From assembly GCA_020747015.1 (NCBI GenBank), contig JAGTJM010000058.1, forward strand, positions 124,001 to 188,000: 64,000 nucleotides of DNA, given 5' to 3'. This document shows, piece by piece, positions 23,820-35,966 of this stretch. Within the stretch, counting starts at the first letter, position 1, and each line of letters opens with the position of its first letter. Source of the DNA: Pyrenochaeta sp. MPI-SDFR-AT-0127. Taxonomy: Eukaryota > Ascomycota > Dothideomycetes > Pleosporales > Cucurbitariaceae. The notes beneath the pieces were generated by a model. It ran no database searches, was not told the origin of the DNA, and saw only the letters and a program-made list of their open reading frames with translations. The position numbers were made by a program, and so were the translations under genes.

Positions 23820-25813
23820 ATGCGAAACTCCCTCAGGCCGGACAATGGCGTGGTCAACAACGGCACCGACACATTCGGCAAAGAAGATGCCGAGCTCGAC
23901 CGCGACCATTCCTTGAACCACGATAGCGATTCTGCGAGTGACTACTCGGAGGCACAGGCCGGTGTCAAGCGTATTGAAGCTGTGAGCAAGGCTTGGACCA
24001 AGACGTCACTCATTATTGCATATGTCACGTATGCTCAGTCTGCCCAATGAACGGTACGAATGTTTCGTTGACCACTATACCAGGCTTCTTCTCATCGCCA
24101 ATGTCACCTCCCTCGAAATCCAGGTCACGGGATTGCTGACCCCGTATGCTACGAGCGCCTTCAACACACATTCCCTTATCTCAACTATCTATGTCGTACA
24201 GGGTGTTGTAAGCGGTGAGTCTCTCTGTCAGATTATGAGTTTGCGTGAACATATTCCTAATTCCCATGTAGCGGTCATCAAGCCTCCCATGGGAAAAATT
24301 GCCGATGTGTTTGGACGTCTCGAGGCTTTCTGCATCACAATCTTCTTCTACACCATTGGATACATCCAGCAGGCTGCATCTCACAACGTACAGACATTTG
24401 CCAGCGCGCAAATCTTCTGGGCCGCCGGTTTCAACGGACTTCTAATCTTGCAGCAGATCTTCGTTGCGGATACCACTGATCTTCTCAATCGTGCGCTCTT
24501 TTCGACTCTGTTTGATGTTCCGTTTCTGTGGACGACTTGGGCGGGACCAGAAGTCGGCGCTGCGATTCTACGCACCACTGTCTGGCGTTGGGGTTATGGT
24601 ATGTGGGCCATCATTTTACCGATCTGCTTCATCCCACTCGCTGTGAGTCTGTTCATGAACCAGCGCCGCGCAAAGAAGATGGGTCTGCATGTCCCGAGTC
24701 CATTCCGCGGAAACACTGTGTTCCAAATCCTGAAGAATCTGTGGTTTGATCTTGATACCTTTGGCCTGTTGTTACTGGCTGCAGGTATTTCGCTTGTGCT
24801 ACTTCCGCTTACGCTCGCCCCCGGCGCAAGTAATGGGTGGAGGAACGCGAGCATGATTGCCATGCTTGTTATAGGCGTTGTATGCCTCCTCTTTTTCCCG
24901 TTCTGGGAGACGAGCAAGAAGCTAGCACCAAAGGCTTTCTTCCCGCCCGATCTATTTAAGAAGAGGACAGTGGTAGCAGGAACGCTAATCGCGTTCTTCT
25001 ACTTCAGTAAGTCACATCTAATCACCTAAAGCTTAACATGTTCTAACAAATTCAGTGGCCTTCTACATGTCGGTTTTCCCCTACTTCTACTCTTACTTGC
25101 AAATCGTACAAGGCCAGTCTGTTGTTACCTCTGGATACATCACTCGCGTCTTTACGTTTTCTTCCACCGTTTCGTCGATTATAGTGTCGCTCATCATCAA
25201 GTACACCGCACATTACAAGTACTACGTCACCTTCGGCTCCGTCATCTATCTCATGGGCATGGGTCTCATGCTGGCGTACCGCACTGAGAACGCATCAACG
25301 GGGACACTTATTGGCACACAGATCGCCATCGGTATCGGCGGCGGTTTCCTCAACGTCCCCGTCCAACTTGGTGTTCAGGCCTCCGTTTCCCATCAACAAG
25401 TCGCAGCAGCTACAACTGTCTGGCTAACGCTCCTCGAAGTCGGTGGTGCAGTAGGCGCCGCCGTCTCTGGCGCAATCTGGTCAACTTACATCCCTTCCAA
25501 GCTGCAGCAATACCTTCCAGCGGACCAAACCGCCGACTATACCAAGATCTACGGCTCCATCCTTGTTTCGGCAGATTACGTACTCTATCCAGCTGGCTCG
25601 CCAGCGCGCATCGCCATCAATCGCGCCTACCAGGAGACTATGCGATATCTCCTCATCGGCGCGCTTTGCTGCGCTGCCCCAATCGTCCCGTTGTCGCTCT
25701 GCCTAAACAATTACAAACTCGACGAGATGGATCAGAAGGTTTCTGGAAGGGTTATTGGAAATGCGGAGAAGCGGGAGACAAAGCGAAACTGGCGTTTCTG
25801 GAAGCGCTCATGA
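23820..25813 (+). CDS. Siderophore-iron MFS transporter (SIT family)
   Basis: Imports ferric siderophores by proton symport at the plasma membrane. Four exons, 23820-24028, 24084-24214, 24272-25006 and 25056-25813, join in frame to 610 residues with 14 predicted membrane spans. The acidic N-terminal cytoplasmic segment is followed by typical SIT blocks: LIIAYVTLLLIANVTSLEIQ, PPMGKIADVFGR, the loop with QQIFVADTTDLLNRALFSTL, and GGGFLNVPVQLGVQASVSHQ. The C-terminal RAYQETMRYLLIGALCCAAP resembles the end of MirB/Sit1-type proteins. Two ATCWGATAA sites lie upstream, so iron-dependent repression by a SreA-like factor is inferred. No siderophore biosynthetic gene is adjacent in this window. The siderophore substrate cannot be read from sequence. 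Confidence 0.93.
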
Positions 25814-27348
25814 GTGGAAATAGTTAATGACAGAAATGGCGTAGCTAGCTACCATTACCATGTGCCCCCAGCATTCTGATGATGGCGAGTTCTTCGAGCT
25901 ATTCAACGTAATAATGAAACCTAATGTCGATACATAGTGTAATGAGAGCATATAATTGCTACCTACATTCAAGTTCTTTGGGTTTCCCTTTGTTCGGTCA
26001 TTTGCGTCCATCAAAGCTAACCATTTACGGTGCAGCTTTATTTCTCTTAAAGCAAACAACTCAGATTGTGAAGTCAGAAATCTTGATTTGTTTTCACTAA
26101 TCGCGAAGGCAGCAATTGCGGGGGTCGAGACCACGAGGGCAGATGAAAACATGGCATAGATAACGTGAACATGTACTGACCATTGGTGGGTGGCTGTAGT
26201 CTCACTAAAAATACTAATCATTTAGGAAGGTAATGAGAGCCCCGATAGCGTCGGTATGTGCAGCTATAGAATAATGGCACACTCATACATCCAAGGATAC
26301 TGATTATGTACCTCTACTATGTTATATTGTATACAGACGATTCACTGACTAATTTTCCCCCGTATTCTATTTTGTAGATGTGCAGTTGTGACGATGAAGA
26401 GCTATATAAGAATATTACTAGAAGCCTAGGGGTGAAATATTGCTTAAGCGATGTCTTCCACACATTAGCTCCCATTACAAATTCAGTGAAAGACATCGGA
26501 GAATCTAGTGTCGCGACCTCGCGCATTGTGAATGTGTTTGGGCTTATCGTTCTGAGAATCTAAGTACACTCGAGGGGTGAGTTAGATTTTATAATTAGAG
26601 TCCCGTCATGGCCATATTAGATCATGTACAGTACTAATTGTTTTCAGAACCGCCATATCTATCCTTGATCAAGAAGGCCAAAGCCATCAAATCTTTGCAA
26701 TCCGTTGCTTTTTGAAACTCGTACGGTCGATGCTACAACTATGATTCGAATAAAAGTATCGAGCATTGCAACCTACAATAGGGAGACCGCATAATATTTC
26801 CAAAACCATCTTGCAAGGCTGGAGTGGTGTGACAGGGCCACGCGCTAAGGTTCGTGATTCGTCGTTCACGATCCACAGGCCTGGGACTGCAGTATTACCA
26901 TTTGTCCACCTGACGAGTTTGCATAGTGGCATGTGGTTTGTGATGCGATGCGTGGGTTTGGGGGGTTGAGGAGCTTGAGGATGATGGTTTGGACGAGTGG
27001 GGAGCGGAGGAGGGGTTGTCGGAGAGTTTGGTGGGGATTAGGAAGGGGAAGAGAGATGGGGAGGGGAAAGGGGAGGTGTAGGTGGAGTGTTGGTTTCCGT
27101 AGAAAATAAAGAGTGGGAAAGGGGATGATGGGTTGTGGATGGGGAAGGGTGTGAAGATTGTGCGGAGGTGGGAGGAGAGGAAGAGAGGTGGTGTGAATGT
27201 ACCTTTATTCGAGGAGCAATGACATGGTCGACTACGCGTCGTATCTATCTAGTCTGAAGCTAAATCTTACGACAGACATATGAAGAACGTTTACCCATCT
27301 CCAATCCACCAAAATTCGTTTGAAATATTCCTTCCACACAACAAAATA
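25814..27348. other. Intergenic; purine-rich low-complexity stretch at 26960-27200
   Basis: About 1.5 kb without a recognisable gene. From 26960 to 27200 the + strand is strongly G/A-rich (repeated GGGGA/GAGGA words), a marked strand asymmetry. It could be a polypurine tract or the worn remains of a Ser/Pro-rich coding segment on the minus strand. No domain is readable. Confidence 0.4.
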
Positions 27349-30319
27349 TCACATCTGCGCCCGAATATCCACCTCAACAACCTCATCCTCCAACCCAAAC
27401 CACACCGCCGACAACCCCACCGCCAACCCCGCAACCATCCACTGCCCAATCGCAAACCCACTATCCCCGCCCTTCATGCACAAATCATACACCAACGAAA
27501 CCAAAAAACTCAGTACAATCAACGCCATCGCCGCCCACGATATAACCACTTTATTCGGGCCCTCAAGGATCTGTATACCCCAGCCCTCTCTCAACTCATT
27601 AACCCCAATATCACGTACCAAACTCTCGCCCAATTTCTTCGGGAGACGAGCCATCCATTTCGCATCGATGATATGTGAGAAAGAAGAGTGTTTATAAAAG
27701 TAATGCAGGAAATTGCGGGATGTCATGGGAGGAAGAATGGGAGGGTCGAGGTTATATTCGTAGCGTTTTGTCGCGAGGACGTCCTCGGTAGGCAAGGGGT
27801 CTGTATTGAAGAAATCAACATGTGAGTCAGTTTGTACGCCAAAGTGCACGAATTTAATGCCGCATGGATGGTAGAAGAAGCGGCGCCAAGTGTGTTTGCG
27901 CATTGCGGTGTAGCGGGCGTGGATTTGGCGGAAGAGGTGGGAGTCGGTGCAGATGGTTGACGAGGAAGGGTTGTTGGTGGTGAGTTGGATTTCTGTGAGT
28001 TTTGTTTCGAATTTTCCTGTGGAGATGCAGAGTTCGAGGTATTTGTTGCGGGGGAGGGGGGATCTAGTAGACTGGTGAAAATCTGGGAGTTGCTGGAGCC
28101 GATGTAGGTACCAGATGACCCTGCGGTGGATGCTAGGGATTTTCCATGTTTAGAACTTCCGGCGTTCGATGGAAGGGAGGAGAAGCTTGAATGTAAAATT
28201 CCTGACTCAAGATCATCTGATGGCGGGCCATGGCCAGAAGGCCTCGTGCTAGGTGTGTAGCCGTTAAGGAAGGCGAGCATCTGTTGATATTGTGCCGAGT
28301 CTGTGATAGGAAAATCATCAAACATCTCATCGCCACATTCCTACAGCATGTCAGACACTGAATTCGGCGTTGAGGGCTGTTACTTACACAGATCCATTCC
28401 AGTCGCTGCGTCCCTTCGCGAGGCAGACGACGAAAGGTTTTCTTCAAGCGAGCATAAAAAGCAGCACCAAACCAGCTCGGTTCTTTGCGTTTCTAGTGTG
28501 ATTCAGCACAAGAATACGAATACGACTCTCTTGCTCTTACCAACCGGTTCTTCAGCATAGTGAGCTCCTGACGCATAAGTTCAATGGTAGTCATTGTGTC
28601 ATCAGTTTCGTTCTTCTGATATTTGACGCCAACTTTCAAATCACCAGGTCGTGTCATGTAATTCTCGGCATCGGTTATTCTATTCTCAATTGCTCTTGTA
28701 CAATCCCCGAATGTTGTTCGTTCCGAACTTTGGTATGGTTCAGACGAGACTTCGGAGCAGACACTCGGACTTGAGTTCCCCGTCGTACTTCCCGAGAATC
28801 TCTCATTCATCTGTCTTTCCGAATCAAGGCGAAAAGATACACTGGGCGAGCGTAGTACGGAATCCTTTTGAGCAGATGTAGAAGGCTGCAGTACTGTTTG
28901 AGTGGTTATATCCGAAGATGCATCGCTATATGAAACATCGGTTTCATCATCGTACTGACGGAAAGACTCAACGTCGGGCACTGATGGCGCACTTTTTTCT
29001 TTGCTGGACGAGCATTATTTCAGGCCCTAGAAAGACATACTGGACACTTACGGTGTGCGCTGGTCGATCCAAGAAAGAACACGATTTGCCTCCAATAACT
29101 CCTTCTCCTTGGCTTTTTTTACTTCTTCAAGATAGGCCTCGACCAATGCAATAGGATCGGTCTTCTTCGCCGTCGCAACAGGTTCTGGAACCACGGCGGG
29201 AGATGGCACAGGTGATGAGACTGATTTGGTAGACTGAGAAACCTGATATTCTGTTTGTGGCGGCGGAGGTGGCGGGGCAGGAGGGGGTGATGATGATGGC
29301 ATGGGCACTCTTTGCAGGACTTCGGGTGGTGGAGGGGGATACTGGCCAGAATAGGGCAGCGGTACGCCATCTGGTGACGCGAATGGACTGCCTGTAGCTG
29401 GAAGCGCAAAATAATCGTACGCCCTTTGCGAGTAATACCATGGGTCGTGCGGTGGGTAATGTGGTTCCCAGTACCGATCGCCGTAGTTGCGCGCGGATGG
29501 CGGCGGTTCTGTATAATACGATGGCAGCCGCATATGGTAAAAATGTCGATAAGGACGTGTATGAGATGCAGGCAAGTCAGGTTGTAGTCTTCTCCTTCTC
29601 TCTGCCTGCCTACGCTGCCGAGACTGTGCGCTTTCCAGATGTCGGTTCAGTCGACCCCGACTCGAAATACTTTGATTCTGGGATTCACTATATGTTGGTG
29701 AGGGCCTTTTTCTAGAGGCACTTTCACTAGGTGTAATCTCGTCAATATAGTCCCATTCTTCTTCGCTTTCCTCGCTTTCCTCTTCAGCGGATTCTGAAGT
29801 GGTGACTTCATACTCCATGGGATACGTGGGTCTGACGGACCCTATCGGAGGCCTTGGTATTGATGGCTTTTCTGGCGGTGGACCTGAAGGCGTACTTCTC
29901 TTCTGATGCTCTGCTCTGCGAGTTGAGCGATTGACAACGATTGGATATCGATACACTTTGGGTGCGGTCGGATCTGAGATCGGTTTAGCCAGAGAAGTGG
30001 CAGCAGCGGGCGCAGCGGGCGCAGCGTGGTCTGGATCAGGTGGTACAAGAGTATTACTAGACCACTGGCTAGAGCCGCTCTCCGATTTCATATCATGGTG
30101 TTCCGAGATAACATGAGTGCTCCCTCGATTTGTAGATTTCTTGTTTGCCGAGTCGTCGAAAACCACCCTTTTCCGAAACACTCTGTCTTCAGCATCGGAA
30201 GAAGAGTCGTAGTCCTCAACAGTAGGTTGTTTCGAAGGAGGCTGAACTTTTCCTGTCTTGGAAACAACTGGTTTTTCTGCAGGTTTAGCGTTCATGTTGC
30301 TAGATTTAATAGTCTCCAT
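27349..30319 (-). CDS. Large Pro/Ser-rich protein with C-terminal membrane segments, unknown function
   Basis: Four exons are well supported on the minus strand: 30319-29052, 29003-28541, 28492-28388 and 28340 onward to 27349, about 940 residues. The start METIKSSN at 30319 is chosen over an upstream in-frame ATG at 30499. The first 420 residues are disordered, acidic and Pro-rich (a poly-Pro run near 29270). A short EAYLEEVKKAKEKELLEANR helix and a second helix TTIELMRQELTMLKNRL suggest coiled coil. Conserved-looking blocks are GTQRLEWIC/ECGDEMFDDF, CGIKFVHFGVQ and PPILPPMTSRNFLHYFY. Two hydrophobic spans (VVISWAAMALIVLSFLVSLV; GQWMVAGLAVGLSAVWFGL) lie near the C-terminus. Between about 28060 and 28160 the frame changes without an obvious consensus intron, so one junction or indel is unresolved. 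Similar proteins occur in other filamentous ascomycetes, role unknown. Confidence 0.7.
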
Positions 30320-31529
30320 GATGAGCAAAAATGAAGTGTCGCTTCTCACCACAGCCTGATTGTGAGGGTCGGGAGGTATGGATTGAAAAGCGGGGTGTCC
30401 AGCGTTAAGCAGCCAGGCTGAACCAGGTTCTGCCAGGCTGCTCCGTCTGTGGGGGCGAAGAAGGCTGCTTCGGAATATGCAGCAAGGCTGATAAGCCATT
30501 GCCAAGATAACTTACATGACAGCTGCAGTATCTGTTTCGTGAGCAACCTTGATCGGTTAATAGGGACAAAATTCATGCTCTACAAAAGATCTGTATTGAA
30601 TAAACGAGCCCAAAAGGGTATCAATTGACTCTGTCAAGAGTGGTATTATAAACAAGGCACTATTTCGACTATGCGGCCTTCCCTTACTTTTCAATTCAAC
30701 AACGTAAATGTTGCTTTTCCAAGCAAAGTATTTAATGCAACAAGGAGATATCACTCGCCCTTCTGTTTAGGAATCGGTATGATATGCGAACAAATCGTAG
30801 ACTCGTGGTATTCGTAAAAGGAATAGTCAAAGGAAATTTCGATGGTGTTGGTCGGCAATTACAAAGGAATATGTGGGGCCTGGGGTGTTTACACAATTAG
30901 AATGGAGTGGTCATCGAATGGCGATGGATTATTGCTCGGTTATTGCAGCATTTGACGTTGCTGTTGACGAACGAGAAAGGGGTTTTGGAGGTTTAGTAGC
31001 AGGGTTCGCTGGTCCAGCACGTTTCTGCTCACTTTCCTTCCTCTTATTTAGTAGACTCTTGAACGCGCTGAGCAATTTAGCCAACGAATTCTCGTCTGGA
31101 GCACAGAGGCGGAAATTCTTCTCCTCTGTCCCTTGCGCTTTCGCCCACGCTTAAATGTACCCTTTACCGCCTTGATCGCATCCTTCTTATCTGCCAATGA
31201 AACTTAACGAGGGCTTCCTCTTCCTAGGCTGCGAGATACTGTTCGTTCTGGGTCTTCTCCTCTGTCGATCGGCGGCCGCGCACACGATGGATGAAGGTTG
31301 GGGCGAGCGACTTCGCCATGGTCTGCGAGAGCACGATATGATAAGGGAACGCCGGGAGGGGCCCCTTTTGCTAGCACTTGGGAGAGTGGGTGGAAACGGA
31401 CGGAACTTTCGGTGTTCGTAAAGAGTTGCTCAGGGTTTTCTTGCCTTCCATCTGCTTGCCTAATCTTGTCCTCAATACCCTTGAGATACTCGCTTGTTCG
31501 CTCCCTAATAAATTTAATGCCAATCGTGG
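30320..31529. other. Intergenic, nothing recognisable
   Basis: About 1.2 kb without a supported gene. A 74-codon frame at 31197-31421 begins with a hydrophobic stretch but shows no other sign of coding. Confidence 0.4.
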
Positions 31530-32593
31530 CTATCCATTGCCGTCTGAGGAAAGGTCCGAAATCTCGGACTCCTCGTCCGACACTTCGTCCTCGATAGCCT
31601 CGCCGTCGTCATCCCACTCTGCACCCTCACTTAAAGTGATATTTCTGCCAGTTAAGACATCAAACGCCCGCATTTTAATACTTGGAAGCGTATGCGTTAA
31701 TATCCTCACTATTTTTGGCGCCGCCATCTGTGCTATAAGATCTTGCGCCTGCTTTTCTATATCCGCTTTTAGTTGAACTAACCCCCCTGAGGAACTACAA
31801 CATGTAGCGTGCACCGCTGAGGTGCTTAGGGGTGACTCGTTAGATAGACTAAGGTTAATAAGTATCTCGTTTAAACGTAGATTAGTGCTATATTGTTGAG
31901 GTTTTAAAATATCAGCACAGATACTGCGCATACGCAGTCGTAAACGTCGTAGCGTAGTAAGAAGAGCGGCGATAGTTGTGCAGACATGGAATCCTTCACC
32001 GTGTTCTTGGCTTTGATGTGGTATAAGTTGAGTGCCGCATAGATCTAGCTCTAGACTAGCTATATTGCTGGCTGATAAGAAGGCGCGCACTGTAGATCCA
32101 AAAGGTAGTCGCGGCGTTCTAGAAGATGAAGTAACGGATGCAGTTCACTGGTGGCTTGGATACGTAGGATGCGCAGTTTCCGTGACTGTTTAATGATGTT
32201 GGCGAGGTAGAAGAGATCGTTGTTCAGCTCTCTTGTCCAGGCTGCGCGCACTGCGCGTCCATGAGCGCCATTCCACACATTTAGGACATTTACGGCCCGC
32301 GAATCGTGTTGAGACACTGGAATAGAGTCCCAGTCTTCAAAGCCCTTCAAATCCAGGTCCAGGGTTCCCACGCTGTCTTTGACTAGAGGCAGACTTAATT
32401 CCACGTACGGAGAGGACAGTAAGCGTCGTAGTGTCTTCTGAGTAACATAAAAATCCTGGAAGCACGCGGTATAGGCAAATTTGCTCCACTGCTTACAGAC
32501 TGTGAGGCGTGACAGATCCGAGCGGAAATAGGATGAGCCGATATAATCGAAAATTTGAATTAGGATTTCGGGGGAAAGTTGGAGGAATGGCAT
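31530..32593 (-). pseudogene. F-box-like protein gene with an internal frame break
   Basis: The N-terminus MPFLQLSPEILIQIFDYIGS plus LSRLTVCKQWSKFA is a classic F-box, normally the Skp1-binding end of an SCF ubiquitin-ligase receptor. The frame runs from 32593 to a stop near 32063. The continuation, reading AFLSASNIASLELDLCGTQL with leucine-rich character, lies in another frame from about 32090 to 31530. Joining at LERRDYLL and STVRAFLSASN requires a one-base change near 32095. Alternatively, a 59-nt intron with a GTGAAC donor would remove HPLLHLLERRDYL. I favour a frameshift because the removed segment looks coding. An acidic tail (DEVSDEESEISDLSSDG) ends the protein. It could still be functional if the break is a sequencing error. 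Confidence 0.6.
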
Positions 32594-33238
32594 AGTGTGT
32601 TGTGCGAGCTAAGTAACGGAGACGCGGTCGGCGTATCTGAATTAAGAGGCATATATGTCTTACCGTGGCTCAAAAGAGATAGAAGAGTGGTTTTTATATG
32701 CAAGTAGGAGAGCTGATTCAAGACCCGCTGTGTGTTGGGTCTGTGTGTCAAGTAAGAAGGAATTGTCGCACGCCAGGCAGGCAACAACTGTATTAGTAAT
32801 CTAGCTGCTCTTCATGTAAATCTGCGGGGAAGAGCACCTGCACATTCAACACCGACCACACAATACAACACCGCTACCTATCACCAAAATTCTTTGACCA
32901 ATCATCGTTGTAGCACATCCATCCAGTGCTACAGGTTTGCTCATCACCAACGATCTCATCTAGTATGGAGAGACTGTGTTTTTATCATGCAACGCGTCGC
33001 GATTGCCTACGGCATGAAATCTTGTAGGAACGTCAACTTGGCCCTGCGTTCAAGATACAAGTATCTATGAATGGTGTTGGCTACATGTGCACCTAGTAGG
33101 ATGATCCTTCCCAAGAGTGGTATTGTGTCTAGCGTATGCTCTCGTATATAGCGCATTAGATTCATAGAAGATAGGCGAGGCAGTACACGCTCATTAGTGT
33201 AGATCGATGCTCAACACCAAGCGCCTTCGTACTAGTCA
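32594..33238. other. Intergenic, nothing recognisable
   Basis: About 640 bp between the F-box-like gene start and the end of the NB-ARC gene. No gene or repeat noticed. Confidence 0.4.
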
Positions 33239-35579
33239 CTAGCTTCTACCTATCCATCGATTTACCTCCTCGTACTTGCTTTGGTTGTCTAACGCTGTAG
33301 CCAAGTTGTTGGAGATCAGTAGTGTAGAAGGATGTTCAACACCAAGTACCTTCTCCTGTATCGCTAACGCCTGCTTGTACATTAATCCCGCCTCCTCGTA
33401 CTTGCTCTGGTGGTTTAACACGACGGCTAAGTTGTTCATAGTTGTCAGCGTGAGTGGATGCTCAAGACATAGCGCCTTCTTACTGGCCACCAGCGTCTGT
33501 CTATATATCATTTCCGCCTCCTCGTACTTGCCTTGGCTAACTAACACGACTCCCAAGTTGTTCATACTTATTAGCGTGTCTGGATGCTCAAGACCAAGCA
33601 CCTTCTCACTGGCCGCTAGCGTCTGCCTGTGCATCGATTCCGCCTCCTTGTCCTTGCCTTGCCTGTCTAACACGAGGGCCAGGTTGTTTATGACTGTCAT
33701 CGTGTCTGGATGCTCAAGACCAAGCACCTTCTCACTGGCCGCTAGCGTCTGCCTGTGCATCGATTCCGCCTCCTTGTACTTGCCTTGCCTGTCTAACACG
33801 AGGGCCAGGTTGTTTATGACTGTCATCGTGTCTGGATGCTCAAGACCAAACACCTTCTCACTGGCCGCTAGCGTCTGTCTGTACATCGATTCCGCCTCCT
33901 TGTACTTGCCCAAGTCTGTCAAGATAGAGCCAAGGAGGCTTGAGCTGAGAAGTGTGCTGTAGTTGTCAGCATCCAACGCCTCCTTTCGGATTTTCAGGGC
34001 CTTTGAGGCCATGCCTTCTGCTTGTGCGAAGAGTCCTTGTCGCCACGCGTACCAGCCAGCGTTGTTCAAAAGTAAAGCCCATTCATCGGTCTTTCCGATA
34101 GTTAACCCTTCCTGTTCTACCATAGGCAACACGTGTGGAAAAAGAGCCCGGCATCTCGGCCAGTTCGCGTACTCGCCATCAGGGAACTCTTGGGCCATCA
34201 CTTGTATGAAGACCCGGTGCCATTTTCTATCTGTATTGGTTGACCTGAGCCATATTCGCGTCGCGAGCTGAACCAGCCTATGCATTTCAAACTCGTTTTC
34301 GCGTTCTGTCGTGCCTATTAGTGAGAAGGCGTGGAGAAGAGCCACATCCTCCTCAAAATCAATGTCCTCCTCTTCTAATCGACTATCTGAAAGATTGTCT
34401 TTCTCTTCACTATCCTTATCGGTGTAATGACGGACCATGAACTCAGGGATGCCTTGCTGGTTAAAGAAACTCATAAATGAGAGGAGATGTGCCGCGGACG
34501 GTTGCTTCTGGAGGATATGCTCGAAAGAGATTTGCCAAGTCGTGAGAACTGAGTTCAGCGCTTCGCCATCACGTCGTGTATCCGAGGCCGCTTTCTGGAG
34601 CAGCTGCACTGTTTTCTTAACTTCCTTAAGCTCGCTGAGGTACTTTGCGACTGACATTCGTGAGCCTAATCGACTTATATAAGCTGCTGCTTGGGCGATC
34701 GCAAGCGGTATACAGTCGAGAGCTTTGACAAGCTTTGTCGCATCGTGCCACGGCCCATCTCCTAGTTTATTTTGTAAAAGGTTAACGGCCTCGCCTTCAC
34801 TCATTGCACCGACCATGATAATGTCTTGCTGACGGCCAACCAGGCTGCGCGCAACATCAGCGTTCCGTGAAGTGAGAACAATCGCTCCATGATCGCTTTG
34901 TGGTAACAATGAGGCTAACGATATGCTCTGTCCACCCCTCTGGGAGCTGACCGTAATCTCGTCGTCGACATTGTCTACGATCATTAACCACCGCCCATTG
35001 GCTTCGTTACACAGCCATTTACGGACGAGTGGGATGACGTCGGCCGCAGCGCCAGGCTGAGAAGACAGGCCAACTCTTTCTGCGATATCGCTGTATGCCT
35101 CCTCAAGCCGCGATGAGTTGCTGGCATACACCCAGAATATCCACGTGTTTGGTGAGCGTTGTCGGACGCGATGCGCATACTCAATCGCGAGCTGCGATTT
35201 CCTGCCGCGAGTTAGGGATGGCCAGATCGAGCGCAGGTTGAGTCGTTTGGTACCCAAAGCCGCCGAAGCCTACCAGCGCCGCCCGGCCCGCTGGCTGCGA
35301 GCATCGCTCGTCAACGCGTGCGAGGATATCGCCACGATCAACATAGTCGTTGTCTCTGCGGAAGGGGACATTGGATGATGGCCTTAGCGGGGTGGAAGAT
35401 GGGTCTGGCGGTCAGCTAGTGTTAGCACATGGCCTGCGATTGTTGGTGGAGCGGGTGGAGGGGGACGTGCCGGCTTGAGCGTTGAAGTAGTTGTTGACCG
35501 TGCCCGAGTTTATACCGACTTGGGCGCCCTGGTTGTGGGCTCCGCTAAATGTGGTGTTCTGGGAGGCCATGTAGGCCAT
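33239..35579 (-). CDS. NB-ARC/TPR NLR-like receptor with short N-terminal Gly/Asn motif
   Basis: Probable STAND immune-type receptor. The main exon is 35201-33239; exon 35404-35254 precedes it across a 52-nt intron that falls inside the P-loop, giving ALVGFGGFGKSQLAIEYAH after splicing. A first exon from about 35579 (MASQNTTFSGAHNQG...) carries AQVGINSGTVNNYFNAQ; its 3' boundary is uncertain, because several in-frame joins are possible. The NB-ARC shows VPFRRDNDYVDRGDIL, Walker B RWLMIVDNVDD, GAIVLTSRN, LDCIPLAIAQAAAYI and an MHD-like FEMHRLVQLA. From about residue 470 come at least six 42-residue kinesin-light-chain-like TPRs (GKYKEAESMHRQTLAASEKV), several nearly identical. The gene lies 390 bp downstream of a HET-domain gene on the same strand. 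Ligand unknown. Confidence 0.88.
33460..33965 (-). repeat. 126-bp TPR-coding tandem repeats
   Basis: Units of 126 bp (42 codons) recur with starts near 33587, 33713 and 33839. The neighbouring copies differ at only a few bases, while outer TPRs are more diverged. This is the homogenised-repeat pattern often seen in fungal NLR sensor domains. Confidence 0.85.
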
Positions 35580-35966
35580 GCAGCGCTGGGCTAGGCTCAA
35601 TCATAGAGTGTAGCCGTGGAGACGAGACGGCGAGGAGGTTGCCCGCTGATCAGCTGGGCCAACGGCAGCGCGTCACCTCTGATGCTCCATAGTCTTCTCA
35701 AAAGTTTCTTCTCACACAATGCCCATATGGCCGTAATTCCCCTCGAGGGGACCAGAGTGGTAAGAGAGTTGATTGAAAGAAACACATTACTTGAACTATA
35801 TCTACATACATTCACGACGGAGAGACTGGGAGGCTAAGAATAGTTCCTTCCTAGTAGGGAAGGTGTCCTAGCACACAGGACGATGCTATCTCACTTTGTG
35901 CTGAAAATCGCGGCTCAAAGCTATTGAAAACAGTTTTCATGACGGAAAAGAAGACCAAGTGCATTT
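35580..35966. other. Short intergenic region between NLR and HET genes
   Basis: About 390 bp, presumably the NB-ARC gene promoter plus the 3' end of the HET gene. No third (effector) gene could be recognised here. Confidence 0.4.

Noticed and set aside
31197..31421. Short ORF with a signal-peptide-like start
   Set aside because: Hydrophobic start only; no homology, no splice partner, and the rest is Arg/Gly-rich and random-looking.
33276..33962. 228-codon + strand ORF opposite the TPR repeats
   Set aside because: Shadow of the 126-bp repeats of the minus-strand NLR; repeats keep the antisense frame open.
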